In this document: one piece after another, positions 11,143 through 21,730 of the stretch
Layout of the letters: each line of letters begins with the position of its first letter
Position numbering within the stretch: the first letter of the stretch is position 1
Source of the DNA: Haliangium sp050303215
Lineage (GTDB): Bacteria > Myxococcota_A > Polyangia > Haliangiales > Haliangiaceae
Length of the DNA: 64,000 nucleotides
Reading direction: 5' to 3'
Assembly (NCBI RefSeq): GCF_050303215.1
Contig: NZ_JBNLBH010000106.1
Span: forward strand, 186,001-250,000
Position numbers and translations under genes: made by a program
The notes under the pieces: model-generated
The model's input: only the letters and a program-made list of their open reading frames with translations
Database searches by the model: none
What the model was told of the DNA's origin: nothing

Positions 11143-11901
11143 TCAGCCGGCCTCGACCACGGCGCAGACGAAGTCGCGGTAGTGGTCCTTGTCGGGCAGG
11201 GCCATGACCACGGTCAGGCGGCGCCGGGTCTCGCTCACCGGGGAGCCGGTGACGGGGGCGGGGACCTCGACCTCATAGGGCTCCCAGTACAGGCCGACGC
11301 CCCAGCGCTGCCAGCCGGGCAGGCGGTCGAAGTCTACGCCGTGGGCGCTGAGCAGCGCCTGCTTGTCGTCTACGCTCATCCCGGCCAGGGTGGCGGCCGC
11401 GGACGCGGGGTCATGGCCCTGGGCGAGCAGTGCCCGGCGACAATACGCGATGCGGGTGTTGCGCTCGGCGTTGGCGGCGCGCCAGAAGAAGTAGTCGCTG
11501 ACCGTAGACAACGCGGGGATGGCGGTCACGCGGCAGTCGAAGCAAGCCACCTGGCCCAGGCGGAGAGAGAACTCGGCGCTGGCGAGGGCGGGCAGGATCG
11601 AGAGCAGCTTGCGTCGACGGCGGCCGAAGTTGCGATCGGCCGGGTGCACGAGCAAGGAGATCTCGTCGCCGTGGACGTGGGCGTAGAGGGCCCGAAAACC
11701 GCTGTCCTGCATCAGGGCCCGAGCGGCCGCGATCAGGTGGTCGCGCACGCTCTGGTCGTAGGGGGGCAGGGCGCGCTCGCCCAGGAGGCGGCCGAAGCCG
11801 CGGCCGTCAAGGCGGGCGATCAGGTACTCGCCGACAGGCAGGGTGTCGTCGTCGGCGCTCTCGATGGCGCGCATCTGTTGGTCGAGGTGGTGAAGCGACA
11901 T
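11143..11901 (-). CDS. tRNA(His) guanylyltransferase-like (Thg1-like) 3'-5' nucleotidyltransferase
   Basis: 252 residues from ATG 11901 (MSLHHLDQQMRAIE). The two metal-binding motifs of the Thg1 superfamily are visible: YLIARLDGRGFGRLL with Asp32, and YAHVHGDEISLL with Asp79 and Glu80, close to D29, D76 and E77 of the eukaryotic enzyme. The Ser of the usual SDE is Gly here. Eukaryotic Thg1 adds G-1 to tRNA-His; bacterial Thg1-like proteins extend truncated tRNA 5' ends in a template-directed 3'-5' direction. Bacteria encode G-1 in the gene, so a tRNA-repair role is more likely than maturation. No tRNA gene is nearby. The ribosome site is weak, so the start is less certain than the family. Confidence 0.85.
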   Translation of the reverse strand: MSLHHLDQQMRAIESADDDTLPVGEYLIARLDGRGFGRLLGERALPPYDQSVRDHLIAAARALMQDSGFRALYAHVHGDEISLLVHPADRNFGRRRRKLLSILPALASAEFSLRLGQVACFDCRVTAIPALSTVSDYFFWRAANAERNTRIAYCRRALLAQGHDPASAAATLAGMSVDDKQALLSAHGVDFDRLPGWQRWGVGLYWEPYEVEVPAPVTGSPVSETRRRLTVVMALPDKDHYRDFVCAVVEAG

Positions 11902-12105
11902 GGTGATTCGTCGCCGCAGGGAGGCGTTTGGGTGGTGGCGCTCGCCGCGGGGGGGCGACCCTTGCGCGATCGGGCGCGAGCCGTCAAGCTCACCGGCGAG
12001 CCAGTTCGTGGCCCGGTCGGGCCGGAGTCGATCGGTGCCGCGAGCGGGCGCGGGCACGCGCCGGGCGCCCTGTTGGGTGCTCGGTCAGAGACAGGAGAAC
12101 CACGA

Positions 12106-13212
12106 ATGAGCACTGATCGAGATCAACGAGTGAAGAGCCTGAGCGAGTACCACCTGTTGGGCCGGAGCGGCCTGCGGGTGTCACCGCTTTGCCTCGGGAC
12201 CATGACCTTTGGCACCGAGTGGGGCTGGGGCAGCGACGAGAAGGCCGCGCGGGCCATCTTCGATCGCTACCTCGACGCCGGCGGCAATTTCATCGACACC
12301 GCCGATATGTACACCGGCGGGCGCAGCGAGGAGATGCTGGGCAAGTTCATCCGCAAGAGCAGCACTCGCGAACGGGTGGTGGTGGCCACCAAGTTCACCT
12401 TCAACGCCGAGCCCGGCAACCCCAACGCCGGCGGCAACGGGCGCAAGAACATCCATCGTGCCATCGAAGGCTCGCTGCGGCGGCTCGAGACCGACTACAT
12501 CGACCTCTACTGGTTGCACGCGTGGGACTCGATGACGCCGGCCGAGGAGGTGATGCGCACCCTCGACGATCTGGTGCGCGCGGGCAAGGTGCGCTACATC
12601 GGCCTCAGCGACACCCCGGCGTGGTACCTGGCGCGGGCCCAGACCCTGGCCGAGCTGCGCGGCTACGAGCCGGTGTGCGCGCTCCAGCTCGAGTACTCGC
12701 TGGTCGAGCGCAACATCGAACGCGAGCACATCCCGGCCGCGCTGGAGCTGGGGATGGGGGTGTGCCCGTGGAGCCCCTTGGCCAGCGGGCTGCTCACCGG
12801 CAAGTACACTCGCAGTGACGACGGCGGCACCGGCGACGGCCGGTTGGAGGTGACCAAGAACTCGGGCAACCCGGCCATGGACAAGTTCAGCGAGCGCAAC
12901 TGGAAGATCGTGGACGCGCTCGTCGAGGTGGCCAAGCAGCTCGATCGCTCGCCGGCTCAGGTGGCCTTGAACTGGGTCACCAGGCGCCCGGGGGTGAGCT
13001 CGACCTTGATCGGGGCCACCAAGATCGAGCAGCTCGAGGACAACTTGGGTGCGCTCGAGTTCGACCTCCCCGAGGAGCTGGCCCAGCGCTTGGAGGAGGT
13101 CGGCCGGCCCGAGGCGGTGTTCCCGTATCGGTTCTTCGAGCCGGGCATGCTGAGCATGATCGCAGGCGGGGTGCCGCTGGCGCGAGAGCCGCGCTGGTTC
13201 CGCAAGCGCTAG
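12106..13212 (+). CDS. Aldo/keto reductase
   Basis: This 368-residue NADPH-dependent oxidoreductase has a TIM-barrel aldo/keto reductase fold. The catalytic tetrad can be read: Asp and Tyr in FIDTADMYTGG, Lys in VVATKFTFN and His in LYWLHAWD. The C-terminal cofactor region reads STLIGATKIEQLEDNLGAL. It is closest to the aryl-alcohol dehydrogenase-like / YajO group. AGGAG at 12093-12097, 8 bases before ATG 12106, fixes the start although the frame is open much further upstream. It is divergent from the Thg1-like gene and convergent with the LAL regulator. Substrate unknown. Confidence 0.95.
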   Translation: MSTDRDQRVKSLSEYHLLGRSGLRVSPLCLGTMTFGTEWGWGSDEKAARAIFDRYLDAGGNFIDTADMYTGGRSEEMLGKFIRKSSTRERVVVATKFTFNAEPGNPNAGGNGRKNIHRAIEGSLRRLETDYIDLYWLHAWDSMTPAEEVMRTLDDLVRAGKVRYIGLSDTPAWYLARAQTLAELRGYEPVCALQLEYSLVERNIEREHIPAALELGMGVCPWSPLASGLLTGKYTRSDDGGTGDGRLEVTKNSGNPAMDKFSERNWKIVDALVEVAKQLDRSPAQVALNWVTRRPGVSSTLIGATKIEQLEDNLGALEFDLPEELAQRLEEVGRPEAVFPYRFFEPGMLSMIAGGVPLAREPRWFRKR

Positions 13213-13307
13213 CAGTCGACTGAAGTACTCCGCGCATGGGTCGCGGCTTGGCGCGGCTGCGCGCGGTGCCGCCCTCACCGCGCCGGAGCTTGGCCGGGGC
13301 GGCGGCG

Positions 13308-16300
13308 TCAGCGCCGGGTTGGCTCACACATCAGGCGCATGCGGCGGGCGCGCGCGACCGCTTGGGTGCGGCTGTGGACATCGAGCTTGCCGTAGATGTT
13401 GGAGATGTGGCGCTTGACGGTGTTGACGCTGATGAAGCAGCGGGACGCGATCTCCTGGTTGCTGAGGCCGGCGGCGACGTGGGTCAGGATTTCGCGCTCG
13501 CGCTTGCTCAGCGGCTCGTGGAGCACGAACCCGTCGTCGGCCGACGCCGGCCCAGGCTCATCGTCGGGCTCGGGTGCTGCGGCGGGGCCGGGCCCGGCGG
13601 AGGGCTTGGGCAAGGTCGAGAAGGCGTCGAACTGGCCCCGGAATCGTTCGCGTTGCTCGGGGTCGGAGATCTCGGTCGCGTGGTGGTCGAGCATGGCCTC
13701 GGCCGCGGCCCTGACGAGTTCGGCGCGGGGGTCGCCGGCGTCGCTCAGGTGGCGGCAGCAGGTGGCGTAGACGCGACAGGGCTCATCGACCCCGTCCAGG
13801 TCGGCGTCGGCCTGGATGTGCGCCAGGAACTCGGTGACGAAGGGCTGCGCGTCCTCGGGGGTGCCGCGGGCATGGGCGACCCGGGCCACGCCCGCGGCCG
13901 CTTCGAGGGCGAGGTGGCGCTGGCGGGTGTCGCGGAACAGCGCGACGGCGCGGTCGTAGGCGCGGGCTGCGTCGTCCACCTGGCCGAGGGCTAGGCAGGC
14001 GTGGCCGAGGAAGTTCAGCGCGTGACCCTCGATCGTGCGGTCGCCGGTGGCCTCGCACAGGCGCAGGGCCGATTCGCACAAGGCCCGGGCCCGGTCGTGG
14101 TCGCCGCGGCGGTGATGGGCCAGGCCGAGGTAGGCCAGGCTCCAGCCGGCGTACTGTCGGTCGCCGATGCGGGTCAGCAGGTCGTGGCTGGCCTCCAGGG
14201 GCGGCAAGGCGCTGTCGGGGTCGCCGAGGTGCAGGTATACGACCCCGCTGCCGCCCACGGCGATGGCTTGATGCTGCTGGTCGCCGATGTCCAGGGCGAT
14301 GCGCAGGGCGCGCTCGAACAGCTCCAGCGCGGCGGCGTAGCGGCCGGTGTGGCAGACGACCATGCCGAGCTGGATCAGGCACCGGCACAGGCCGCGCTGC
14401 GCGCCGGTGCGGCGGAGGGTGGCGAGGGCGCTCCGGTTGAGGCGCTCAGCCTCGTCCATGTGTCCCAGTCGGTGCGCGACCGCGGCCAGGTAGGAAGCGC
14501 TCATGCCTTCGCGGAAGACGTCCTCGCTGGCGCGGCTGTGGCGCAGGCAGCGCTCGTACCAGGTGCGGGCGTCGGCGTAGGCGCCGGTGACGTAGGCGAT
14601 GTGGCCCAGCCCGCGCAGGACCCAGGCCTCGATGACCTGATGGAGGGTGGCGCTGCAGCCGAGGGCGGGCTGGGCGCTGGCCGCGTCGAGGTGGTCGCGG
14701 GCGGCGAGCAGGCAGCGCCGGGCGCGCTCGTAGCCGCCGCCGGCCAGGACCACGTGAGCGCGGCAGGCGCTGGCCAGGGCGGCCTCGAGGGCGTCGTCGG
14801 CGGCTTCGAAGTGGCCGGTGCAGGCGTCGAGCCGGTCGTTGGCCTCGCGGAAGCGGCCCAGGTGTCCGAGCAAGACCGCGGCCCGGACCTCCAGGCGATG
14901 GCGCAGGCGCAGGGCCGCCTCGCCGGCCACGGCGCCGAGGCGCTCGGCGGTGGTGACGAAGCGCTCGGCGCCGTCGCGGAAGCGGCTCTGGCGCTCGTAG
15001 AAGCCGAACAGGCGGTCGAGGCAGCGATCGAGCCGTGTCCACGCGCCGTGCTCGACGGCCCAGGTCCAGGCGGCGTCGATGTTGCCGAGCTCGGCCGCCA
15101 GCTCACTCGGGCTCGGGCGTGCCCCGTGGGCATCGGCGCCGGGCGCGCGCCCGGCCAGCCAGGAGGTGTAGTAGTCGTTGTGGCGATCGTGCAGGGCCTC
15201 GGCGTCGGCGCCGGTGAGGGCCTCGGCCAGGTACTGGCGCAGAGGCCGCGGCAGCTCGTGTCCGCCGGCGCGGTGCGGGCGCAGGAAGGACTTGTCGACC
15301 AGGGCCGCCAGCTCGGCCAGGGTCGCGCCGGCCACCTGGGCCGCGGCCACACGCGAGATGCGGCCGTGGAAGATCGCGAGCGCGTGCAGGAGCCGACGCT
15401 CGCCCGGAGCGAGCCGTTCGAGGCCGTGATCGAAGACCGCGCGCAGGCTGCGGTGGCGGGGCGGTAGGTCTTGCCACGAGCAGGTCAGGAAGTCGACGCT
15501 GCGGGCGATTTCATTGGCGATGTCGCGGCACGACAAGGTCCGAGTCCAGGCCGCGGCCAGCTCGATGGCCAGGGGCATGCCGCCGACGAGCTCGCAGATG
15601 CGGCCGACGTCGGGCCAGGTCTCGGGCGGGAGAGTCACGCCGGCGCGGCGGGCGCTGAGCAGGAACAGCCGCAGGGCGGGGGCGGGGTCTCCGGCGGGGG
15701 CAGCCTGGGTCGGGGCATGAGCGTCGGGCGTCGCTGCGACGGCGGCCATCGCGTCGGTCCTGGACGGGAGCGGCGACCAGGGCAGCCCGTGCAGATCGTG
15801 CACGCCCTCGTCCTTGACGCCGAGGCGCGCGCGCGCGGTCACCAGTACGCGCAGCCCGGGAGCGGCGCGGAGCAGCTCGCGCAGGAGCTCGATCGCGTCG
15901 GGCCCGAGCTGCTCGGAGGTGTCTACGACCAGGAGCAGCTCGCGCTCGCGCAGGCGGGCGGTGAGCCGCGGCTCGGGGGCGTCCGCGTGCGGCCCGCGGT
16001 CGATGGCCTCGCCCAGCGCCACCACCAGGGCCTCTCGGCTCGATGGGGGATCGAGCGTGAGGTAGACCGCGCCGTCGGCGTGGTCGTGCTGGTGGACTTG
16101 GGCGAACGCGAGCGCCAGCCGCGACTTGCCGATCCCGCCCGGCCCGGTGATCGTCACCAGGCGGGTGTGGTTCATGAGCTGCTCGAGTTGATCGAGATCG
16201 TCCTGTCGTCCGACGAGCTCGCTCACGCTCGCCGGGATGATGGCTCGGTGAGGGACGGTGGCCGCGCTCGCGTGGGCCTCGATGTCGTGGGTGTCGCTGC

Positions 16301-16400
16301 GGGCGTCGGCGCGGGGGTCGGCGGACTCGGGGACGGGCCGGAGGGCCGTGATCGAAGCGGTCAGGTGTCGCGTGCCCGAGTGCATTCCATGTTGGAGCAT
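13308..16400 (-). CDS. LAL-type LuxR regulator: NTPase, TPR and HTH domains
   Basis: About 1030 residues if it starts at ATG 16400 (MLQHGMHSG); ATG 16385 is an alternative. An NB-ARC/MalT-like NTPase comes first, with P-loop GPGGIGKSRLALAF and Walker B LLLVVDTSEQL. A long helical TPR region follows, with repeats such as YADARTWYERCLRH and YAAALELFERALRIA. A C-terminal LuxR helix-turn-helix ends it (LSKREREILTHVAAGLSNQE, then INTVKRHISN-like VNTVKRHISNIYGKL). Such proteins act as ligand-gated activators. It is divergent from the RiPP-like operon by 177 bases, so control of that operon is the natural hypothesis. The open frame extends to 17552 but only antisense to other genes. Confidence 0.9.
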   Translation of the reverse strand: MLQHGMHSGTRHLTASITALRPVPESADPRADARSDTHDIEAHASAATVPHRAIIPASVSELVGRQDDLDQLEQLMNHTRLVTITGPGGIGKSRLALAFAQVHQHDHADGAVYLTLDPPSSREALVVALGEAIDRGPHADAPEPRLTARLRERELLLVVDTSEQLGPDAIELLRELLRAAPGLRVLVTARARLGVKDEGVHDLHGLPWSPLPSRTDAMAAVAATPDAHAPTQAAPAGDPAPALRLFLLSARRAGVTLPPETWPDVGRICELVGGMPLAIELAAAWTRTLSCRDIANEIARSVDFLTCSWQDLPPRHRSLRAVFDHGLERLAPGERRLLHALAIFHGRISRVAAAQVAGATLAELAALVDKSFLRPHRAGGHELPRPLRQYLAEALTGADAEALHDRHNDYYTSWLAGRAPGADAHGARPSPSELAAELGNIDAAWTWAVEHGAWTRLDRCLDRLFGFYERQSRFRDGAERFVTTAERLGAVAGEAALRLRHRLEVRAAVLLGHLGRFREANDRLDACTGHFEAADDALEAALASACRAHVVLAGGGYERARRCLLAARDHLDAASAQPALGCSATLHQVIEAWVLRGLGHIAYVTGAYADARTWYERCLRHSRASEDVFREGMSASYLAAVAHRLGHMDEAERLNRSALATLRRTGAQRGLCRCLIQLGMVVCHTGRYAAALELFERALRIALDIGDQQHQAIAVGGSGVVYLHLGDPDSALPPLEASHDLLTRIGDRQYAGWSLAYLGLAHHRRGDHDRARALCESALRLCEATGDRTIEGHALNFLGHACLALGQVDDAARAYDRAVALFRDTRQRHLALEAAAGVARVAHARGTPEDAQPFVTEFLAHIQADADLDGVDEPCRVYATCCRHLSDAGDPRAELVRAAAEAMLDHHATEISDPEQRERFRGQFDAFSTLPKPSAGPGPAAAPEPDDEPGPASADDGFVLHEPLSKREREILTHVAAGLSNQEIASRCFISVNTVKRHISNIYGKLDVHSRTQAVARARRMRLMCEPTRR

Positions 16401-16577
16401 GACACGTATCAGAACAGGACGGGGACGAAATTCCTCGCAGGATGTGCTTGCAGTTGCTGTCACTACAGTGTGTGCACGGCGGGCGTGACGCTGTGTGTAC
16501 GACCCGACTGTCCTGTGGTGGCGGCGGCGTCCGGCGTTGCGTTCGCGGTCGCGCTCACCGAAGATACGCTGCTCGCG
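16401..16577. promoter_or_regulatory. Divergent promoter region of regulator and RiPP-like operon
   Basis: This 177-base region is clearly richer in A/T than its flanks. It holds an inverted pair ACAGGAC (16414-16420) and GTCCTGT (16510-16516), and a smaller CTGT-N4-ACAG (16457-16468). These are candidate binding sites for the LAL regulator. No convincing -35/-10 pair was identified. Confidence 0.4.
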
Positions 16578-17447
16578 ATGACCGATGCATCGACGATATC
16601 GACCGCCGCGTCGGCGCGGCGCTTCTGCGTGGCCGGGCTGGAGGTCGAGGTCAAGGCGCGGCGCGCGGACGACCTGGACGGTCTTGGCGCCGGCTATGAG
16701 CACTACCCATCCGCGGGCGGGCGACCGGGGTTGATCTTGGACATCGAGCGTGTGCCCGGCTTCGCTCGTGACCGTGTGCGCGGCCCGGCCTACCCGGCCT
16801 TCGAGGCCAAACCGATCGGCCCCGGCCGGGTGGCGTTGGCGCGCTTCGACGCCGAGGGTGAGTTGGCGCTGCCGGATCGGGACGACGAGCCGGTGCGGGC
16901 GCGGTTCCGGATGGACGAGAGCCCCAACACCCTGGAGGCGGCGGTGCGCATCGGCATGTGCGTCGCCCTGCCTCGCCGCGGCGGGCTGATCCTGCACGCC
17001 TCCGCGCTGGCGTGGGCCGACCGGGCCGCGATCTTCGCCGGTCACAGCGGGGCCGGGAAGTCGACCATCGCGGCCATGCTGTGCGCGCATCGGCCGGCGC
17101 TGGAGAAGCTGTCGGACGAGCTCTTGGTGGTGGCGCCGAGCGGGCCCGACGGCGGCTGGGAGGCGCACGTGGCGCCGTTCTTGGGCAGCCGAGGGCTGCC
17201 GCACGGGACCCGGCGGGAGGTCGCGGGAGTGCACTTCTTGGTCCAGGCCGGGCACCACCGGCGGATCCGGCTGGCCCGCCCCGAGGCGGTGCGCGAGCTG
17301 ATGCGCCACATCCTGGTCTACGTGACCGAGCCGGCGACCGCGGCCCGGGTGCTGGCGGCCGCCGGCGGGCTGATGCAGGCGGCCCCGGGGTATCGACTGG
17401 AGTTCGCCAAGGACCCGGGCGTGGCCCGCGTGCTGGGCATCACTTGA
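16578..17447 (+). CDS. HPr-kinase-like P-loop protein of the RiPP-like operon
   Basis: This 289-residue protein has an HPr kinase C-terminal-like fold signature. The P-loop GHSGAGKST is at residues 155-163, preceded by LILHASALAWADRAAIFAG, and KLSDELLVV follows in the position of the catalytic acid. HPr itself is not the expected substrate: proteins of this type recur in ribosomal peptide clusters beside radical SAM/SPASM enzymes and small precursors, where their role is unproven. Start ATG 16578 (MTDASTIST) follows the A/T-richer divergent region; the ribosome site is unclear. The radical SAM gene begins 103 bases later on the same strand. Confidence 0.8.
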   Translation: MTDASTISTAASARRFCVAGLEVEVKARRADDLDGLGAGYEHYPSAGGRPGLILDIERVPGFARDRVRGPAYPAFEAKPIGPGRVALARFDAEGELALPDRDDEPVRARFRMDESPNTLEAAVRIGMCVALPRRGGLILHASALAWADRAAIFAGHSGAGKSTIAAMLCAHRPALEKLSDELLVVAPSGPDGGWEAHVAPFLGSRGLPHGTRREVAGVHFLVQAGHHRRIRLARPEAVRELMRHILVYVTEPATAARVLAAAGGLMQAAPGYRLEFAKDPGVARVLGIT

Positions 17448-17550
17448 GCGCCCTCGGGCCCGACGGTATGCTCGCCAAGCGCTGCTCGTCCTTCGTACAG
17501 GGCGCGTCGCGTCGGGCCGCGAGCACCTGCCGCGCGGCCGAGGCCCTCTC

Positions 17551-18807
<1,257 letters not shown>

Positions 18808-18833
18808 CGAACGCCACCGACTGCCAACACCAT

Positions 18834-18838
18834 GGGAG
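18834..18838 (+). promoter_or_regulatory. Ribosome site deciding the lipoprotein start
   Basis: GGGAG at 18834-18838 is 8 bases before ATG 18847 and overlaps the alternative ATG 18832, which favours 18847 as the true start. Confidence 0.6.
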
Positions 18839-18846
18839 ACTCATCC

Positions 18847-21669
18847 ATGTACAAGCCCCGCGACCGAGCCCGCCGGCTCGCGCCTGTCGGCATCGCCGCT
18901 GTGATGCTGGCCTCGCCGGCCCTCATCGCCGGCTGCGGCGACGGACCCATCTGCGCCTCGGACATCACCGTGATCATCACCAACCCCGACGAGGGCACGC
19001 TGATCGAAGACACGAGCACGCTGCCCGGCCTCCAGACCGACGTGATCGTGCGCAGCAACCTGCGCGAAGGTGACCTGGTCGAGCTGACCATGCGCGACCA
19101 GTTCGGCTGGCCGTCGGTGTGGACCGCGTTCGCCGACGCGGATGGTCGGGCCGTGTTCTCCACCGTGGATGTGCCCGACGGCCCGGTGACGATGACGGCC
19201 ACCGGGTACACCGATCAGTGCGGCACCGGCGAGGATGAGATCTTCGTCGACTCCTTCGACGCCTCGGCATGCACCATATCGGTCCGCGAGCCGGCCATCC
19301 TGGTGCCGGGGTACCCGGCGCTGGTGCTCAACCGCGACGCCGACTCCAACCCGGTGATCTCCGACTTCCAGGCCAACATCGACATCCGGGCTCGGGCCGG
19401 GTACGAGGTCGAGCTGCGCCTGCGCGATCCGGTCACCGGGGAAGAGGCCTCGGGCGGGGCCCGCATCGCCGACGCGACCGGGCTGGCGCGCTTCACCGCC
19501 AGTCTGCCCCAGGGGTGGATCGGCCTGCGCGCCGATTGTATGTCGCGCACGAACGGGCGGAATAGCACCAGCGACGTGCTGGAGTTCTACATCGACACCG
19601 AGGCGCCCGCCTGCACCTTGATCAGGCCGCTCCCCGCAGCGACCTTGAGCCCGCTCGACGATCTGGACAGCGATCCCTCCAACGGGACCCAGATCGAGTT
19701 CGTGGCCGCCACCGACGTCAGCGACGACGATCTGGACCCGGAGAGCGCCGAGTTCGTGCTCAACGGCACCTCGCTGCCGGGGAGCGCGCTCGACGACGCG
19801 GGGCAGAGCCGGCTGGTCATGACCCTGAGCCAGAACGGCGTGTACGATATCGGTTTCACGGTCCGGGACTTCGCCGGGAATAGCTGCCAGTCGGGCAGGG
19901 ACTACAACTTCGGCGCTGCCCCTTTCGCGGTGGAGGTGCTCGACCGGCGCAGCCTGCGCGCGACCTGGGTCGCGCCCGAGCTCATCGAAGGCAATGAGAC
20001 CTACGTGCTCAAGCTGGCGACGGAGCCGCTCACCGAAGACAACTTCACCGACGACAGCGTCGGGTTCGTGCTCGCGACCCCGCAGCCCTCGGAGCCGGGC
20101 ACGATCGAGAGCATCGTCATCACGGCGCTGCGCCCCGGCACCGACTACTACCTGGGGCTTATGTTGGACGGCTTCCTCGGGTCCGAGTACCTGGGCTTCC
20201 TCGGACCCGTCGGGGTGGACTTCACGGGCACCGGCGCGATCGGGCCGCTCTCGCCCAGCGAGGGCGACAACGCGCTCGGATACCAGATGGCGCCCGGCGA
20301 CTTCAACGGCGATGGCCTGAGCGACGTGGCCATCGCCGCTCCCTACAAGCAGGGCCAGGCCCAGGACGGCGTCGGTGGCGTGTACGTCTACTACGGCACC
20401 CCCGACGGACTATCGACCTCGCCCGGGGCCTTCATCGAGGGCTCCACCTTCGGGGCTCAGTTCGGCAACGGATTGACCGCGCTGCGCTGGGACGACGACG
20501 ACCTCGACGACCTGGCCATCGGCGCGCCTCTGGCCGCCGGTCTCGACGGCGGCGTGTTCGTGTTCCGCGGCGGCCCGGGCCGCATCACCGGCACCATGCG
20601 CGCCAGCCAGGCGGACGTGATCATCAGCGCGGGCGGGGGCTGGTTCGCCACTGGCGTGCTGGGCTTCGCGCTCACCCGGGCCCGCTTCGACGACGATGGC
20701 CGCGACGACCTGATCATCAGCGCTCCCGGCGGTGGGGGTGGCAACGGCGGGCTGGTGGTGCTCTACGGCGGCGCCACCGCCACCGACATCGTGCTCGACG
20801 ACACCGACGCCAGCGGCAGCGGCGACGCGGTCGCGCTGGTGCTGCAGGATCCCGACGCCGGGAGCATCTTCGACGACCCACCCGGGCCCTTCTTCGGCCA
20901 CTACCTATACACGCTCGGGCGCACCGAGGGCGCGGGCGATGTGAACGACGACGTCGGCGTGGCCTACACCGAGAACAGCGCCGCGGTGGTGTTCCGCGGC
21001 CGCGCCAAGCCGGCTGCGCCGGGGGTCACGATGGCCAGCTTCGACGCCGGCCGCGACCTCGAGGTCACCCGCAGCTCGCCCGACACCCAAGCCCGTTTCG
21101 GCACCACCATGGGCTCGATCGCGGACGTGGACGGCGACGGCAGCCGCGACTTGGTGCTGGGCGTGTGGCGCGATCTGGCCAACTTGGGCCGGGTCGAGAT
21201 CGTCAGCGGGTCGGCGACCGGCAGCCACGACGTGACCGAGCTCCGCATCACCGAGATCCTGCCGCCCATCGGCGCGTGCCCGACCGAGGGCTGCGGGCTG
21301 GGCAGCGCCATCGTCAACAACGCCACCAGCCTGCTCGACCCCGACGTGGACGGCGACGGGCTGGAGGATCTGCTGATCGTGAGCGGCATCGGCCAGGGAC
21401 GGATGTCGATGTTGGTGTGGTACGGCGGCAGCATCCCCACCGGCCAGGTGTTTTCGGACAGCGCCGACCACGAGATCGCGGCGCCCGAGGCGTTCGAGGC
21501 CGGCGCCCGCGGCAACAGCGACGGCACTCCGATCACGGCGACGTGGATCGGGGACGTCAACGGCGACGGGCTCGAAGACATCTGCTGGGCCGACTCCTCC
21601 GCCAGCGGTCGTGACGGCGCCTTCGAGGTCCTCTACGACCGTCGGACCCTACAAGCGATCCAGCCGTGA
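18847..21669 (+). CDS. FG-GAP repeat lipoprotein in the RiPP-like operon
   Basis: About 940 residues. The signal peptide ends in a lipobox (LIAGC). The N-terminal half is made of Ig-like or fibronectin-like beta domains (VTMTATGYTDQCG; ATWVAPELIEGNETYVLKLA). The C-terminal half carries integrin-alpha type FG-GAP/VCBS calcium-binding repeats: DFNGDGLSDVAIAAP, DDDLDDLAIGAP, DVDGDGSRDLVLGV, DVDGDGLEDLLIV, DVNGDGLEDICWAD. It is outer-membrane or surface exposed by inference. Its place between the radical SAM enzyme and the precursor peptide, with short gaps of 39 and 61 bases, puts it in the same operon, but no known role ties it to peptide maturation. Confidence 0.88.
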   Translation: MYKPRDRARRLAPVGIAAVMLASPALIAGCGDGPICASDITVIITNPDEGTLIEDTSTLPGLQTDVIVRSNLREGDLVELTMRDQFGWPSVWTAFADADGRAVFSTVDVPDGPVTMTATGYTDQCGTGEDEIFVDSFDASACTISVREPAILVPGYPALVLNRDADSNPVISDFQANIDIRARAGYEVELRLRDPVTGEEASGGARIADATGLARFTASLPQGWIGLRADCMSRTNGRNSTSDVLEFYIDTEAPACTLIRPLPAATLSPLDDLDSDPSNGTQIEFVAATDVSDDDLDPESAEFVLNGTSLPGSALDDAGQSRLVMTLSQNGVYDIGFTVRDFAGNSCQSGRDYNFGAAPFAVEVLDRRSLRATWVAPELIEGNETYVLKLATEPLTEDNFTDDSVGFVLATPQPSEPGTIESIVITALRPGTDYYLGLMLDGFLGSEYLGFLGPVGVDFTGTGAIGPLSPSEGDNALGYQMAPGDFNGDGLSDVAIAAPYKQGQAQDGVGGVYVYYGTPDGLSTSPGAFIEGSTFGAQFGNGLTALRWDDDDLDDLAIGAPLAAGLDGGVFVFRGGPGRITGTMRASQADVIISAGGGWFATGVLGFALTRARFDDDGRDDLIISAPGGGGGNGGLVVLYGGATATDIVLDDTDASGSGDAVALVLQDPDAGSIFDDPPGPFFGHYLYTLGRTEGAGDVNDDVGVAYTENSAAVVFRGRAKPAAPGVTMASFDAGRDLEVTRSSPDTQARFGTTMGSIADVDGDGSRDLVLGVWRDLANLGRVEIVSGSATGSHDVTELRITEILPPIGACPTEGCGLGSAIVNNATSLLDPDVDGDGLEDLLIVSGIGQGRMSMLVWYGGSIPTGQVFSDSADHEIAAPEAFEAGARGNSDGTPITATWIGDVNGDGLEDICWADSSASGRDGAFEVLYDRRTLQAIQP

Positions 21670-21730
21670 CCTACGCGTGTGTCCGCGGCCGCGCCGGACC
21701 CTGCCCGAACCTGCTATCCTGCGAGCATCC

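Noticed and set aside
10951..12105. Long N-terminal extension of the aldo/keto reductase frame
   Set aside because: Overlaps the Thg1-like gene on the other strand; a strong ribosome site marks the ATG at 12106.
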